Source: Planctomycetota bacterium | Lineage (GTDB): Bacteria; Planctomycetota; Planctomycetia; Pirellulales; Pirellulaceae | Length of the DNA stretch: 5,397 nucleotides | Reading direction: 5' to 3' | Assembly (NCBI GenBank): GCA_024277285.1 | Contig: JAJRVM010000371.1 | Span: 1 to 5,397 of the forward strand | Shown here: in pieces, positions 5,232-5,397 of the stretch | Layout of the letters: each line of letters starts with the position of its first letter | How positions within the stretch are numbered: the stretch's first letter is position 1 | Translations under genes and position numbers: made by a program | Notes under the pieces: generated by a model | Told to the model about the DNA's origin: nothing | The model's database searches: none | The model's input: the letters and a program-made list of their open reading frames with translations, nothing else

Positions 5232-5270
5232 TAACCGTTCACGAGCTTCGATTCTTGGTAACCGTTCACG
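5231..5270. repeat. Two direct copies of GTAACCGTTCACG
   Basis: The 13-bp word GTAACCGTTCACG occurs exactly at 5231-5243 and 5258-5270, a 27-bp period. The first copy directly abuts the right end of palindromic element B. It could be a binding site pair or a unit of another dispersed repeat. Confidence 0.7.
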
Positions 5271-5318
5271 CGGTGCAAGCCACAATTGACTCGTCACGCC
5301 GACCGCGGAACCATTACC
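5257..5318. repeat. Imperfect inverted repeat containing the second GTAACCGTTCACG copy
   Basis: GGTAACCGTTCACGCGGT (5257-5274) and the reverse complement of 5302-5318 agree except for two substitutions and one extra base. The loop is 27 nt. The rest of the stretch to 5397 shows no gene; the segment from 4898 to 5397 is repeat-bearing spacer throughout. Confidence 0.5.
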
Positions 5319-5397
5319 CCAGCTTCAAGTGGCGTCTCGGTTGAAAGGCGGGCGGCCAATGTTGAAGCCAACCGCGTCTTGATTCGGCCTCAGCTAA

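Noticed and set aside
5083..5270. Possible CRISPR array from repeated AATGAC and GTAACCGTTCACG words
   Set aside because: The repeats are short, degenerate or only two copies, spacers are uneven, and there are no cas genes. It is a palindromic intergenic repeat instead.

Overview
The window looks like a chromosomal segment of a planctomycete (Planctomycetota, perhaps a Pirellulales-like lineage). This is an inference from three things. The DNA is GC-rich. It has bacterial genes for methanofuran / tetrahydromethanopterin-type C1 cofactor chemistry, which in bacteria are largely restricted to methylotrophic proteobacteria, Planctomycetota and a few other groups. The spacers are long and repeat-rich, with imperfect palindromes built from AATGAC / GAAGCCCGAA-like words.

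Left part (1-1235, + strand): the tail of an iron-sulfur cluster assembly (suf) locus. It holds the last 43 codons of a SufD-like scaffold protein, a 105-aa Rieske [2Fe-2S] ferredoxin, and a 105-aa SufT/DUF59 (MIP18-family) protein that starts at a GTG behind a good ribosome binding site. The 323-nt gap between the Rieske gene and sufT holds a palindromic repeat element (copy A) and a short tandem duplication.

Middle part (1236-4355, + strand): after a 215-nt spacer rich in predicted hairpins come three genes in one direction. They are an ATP-grasp ligase (MfnD-like), an ASKHA-fold 'H4MPT-linked C1 transfer pathway protein' (COG1548 type, MfnF-like) that overlaps it by ATGA, and, after a 176-nt hairpin-rich gap, a small amino-acid-kinase-family protein (MfnE-like). 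Together they would join glutamate to a tyramine or tyrosine unit, activate the aminomethylfuran phosphate to a diphosphate, and couple the two halves. This is the second half of methanofuran/methylofuran assembly. The first-half enzymes (furan synthase, aminotransferase, tyrosine decarboxylase) are not in the window.

Right part (4356-5397): a probable bidirectional terminator, then a minus-strand gene for a 153-aa Ala/Pro/Gly/Thr/Ser-rich putative lipoprotein convergent with the mfn genes. After it comes about 500 nt with no convincing gene. This stretch carries a second palindromic element (copy B, related to copy A and in the same orientation), a 13-bp direct repeat, and an imperfect inverted repeat.
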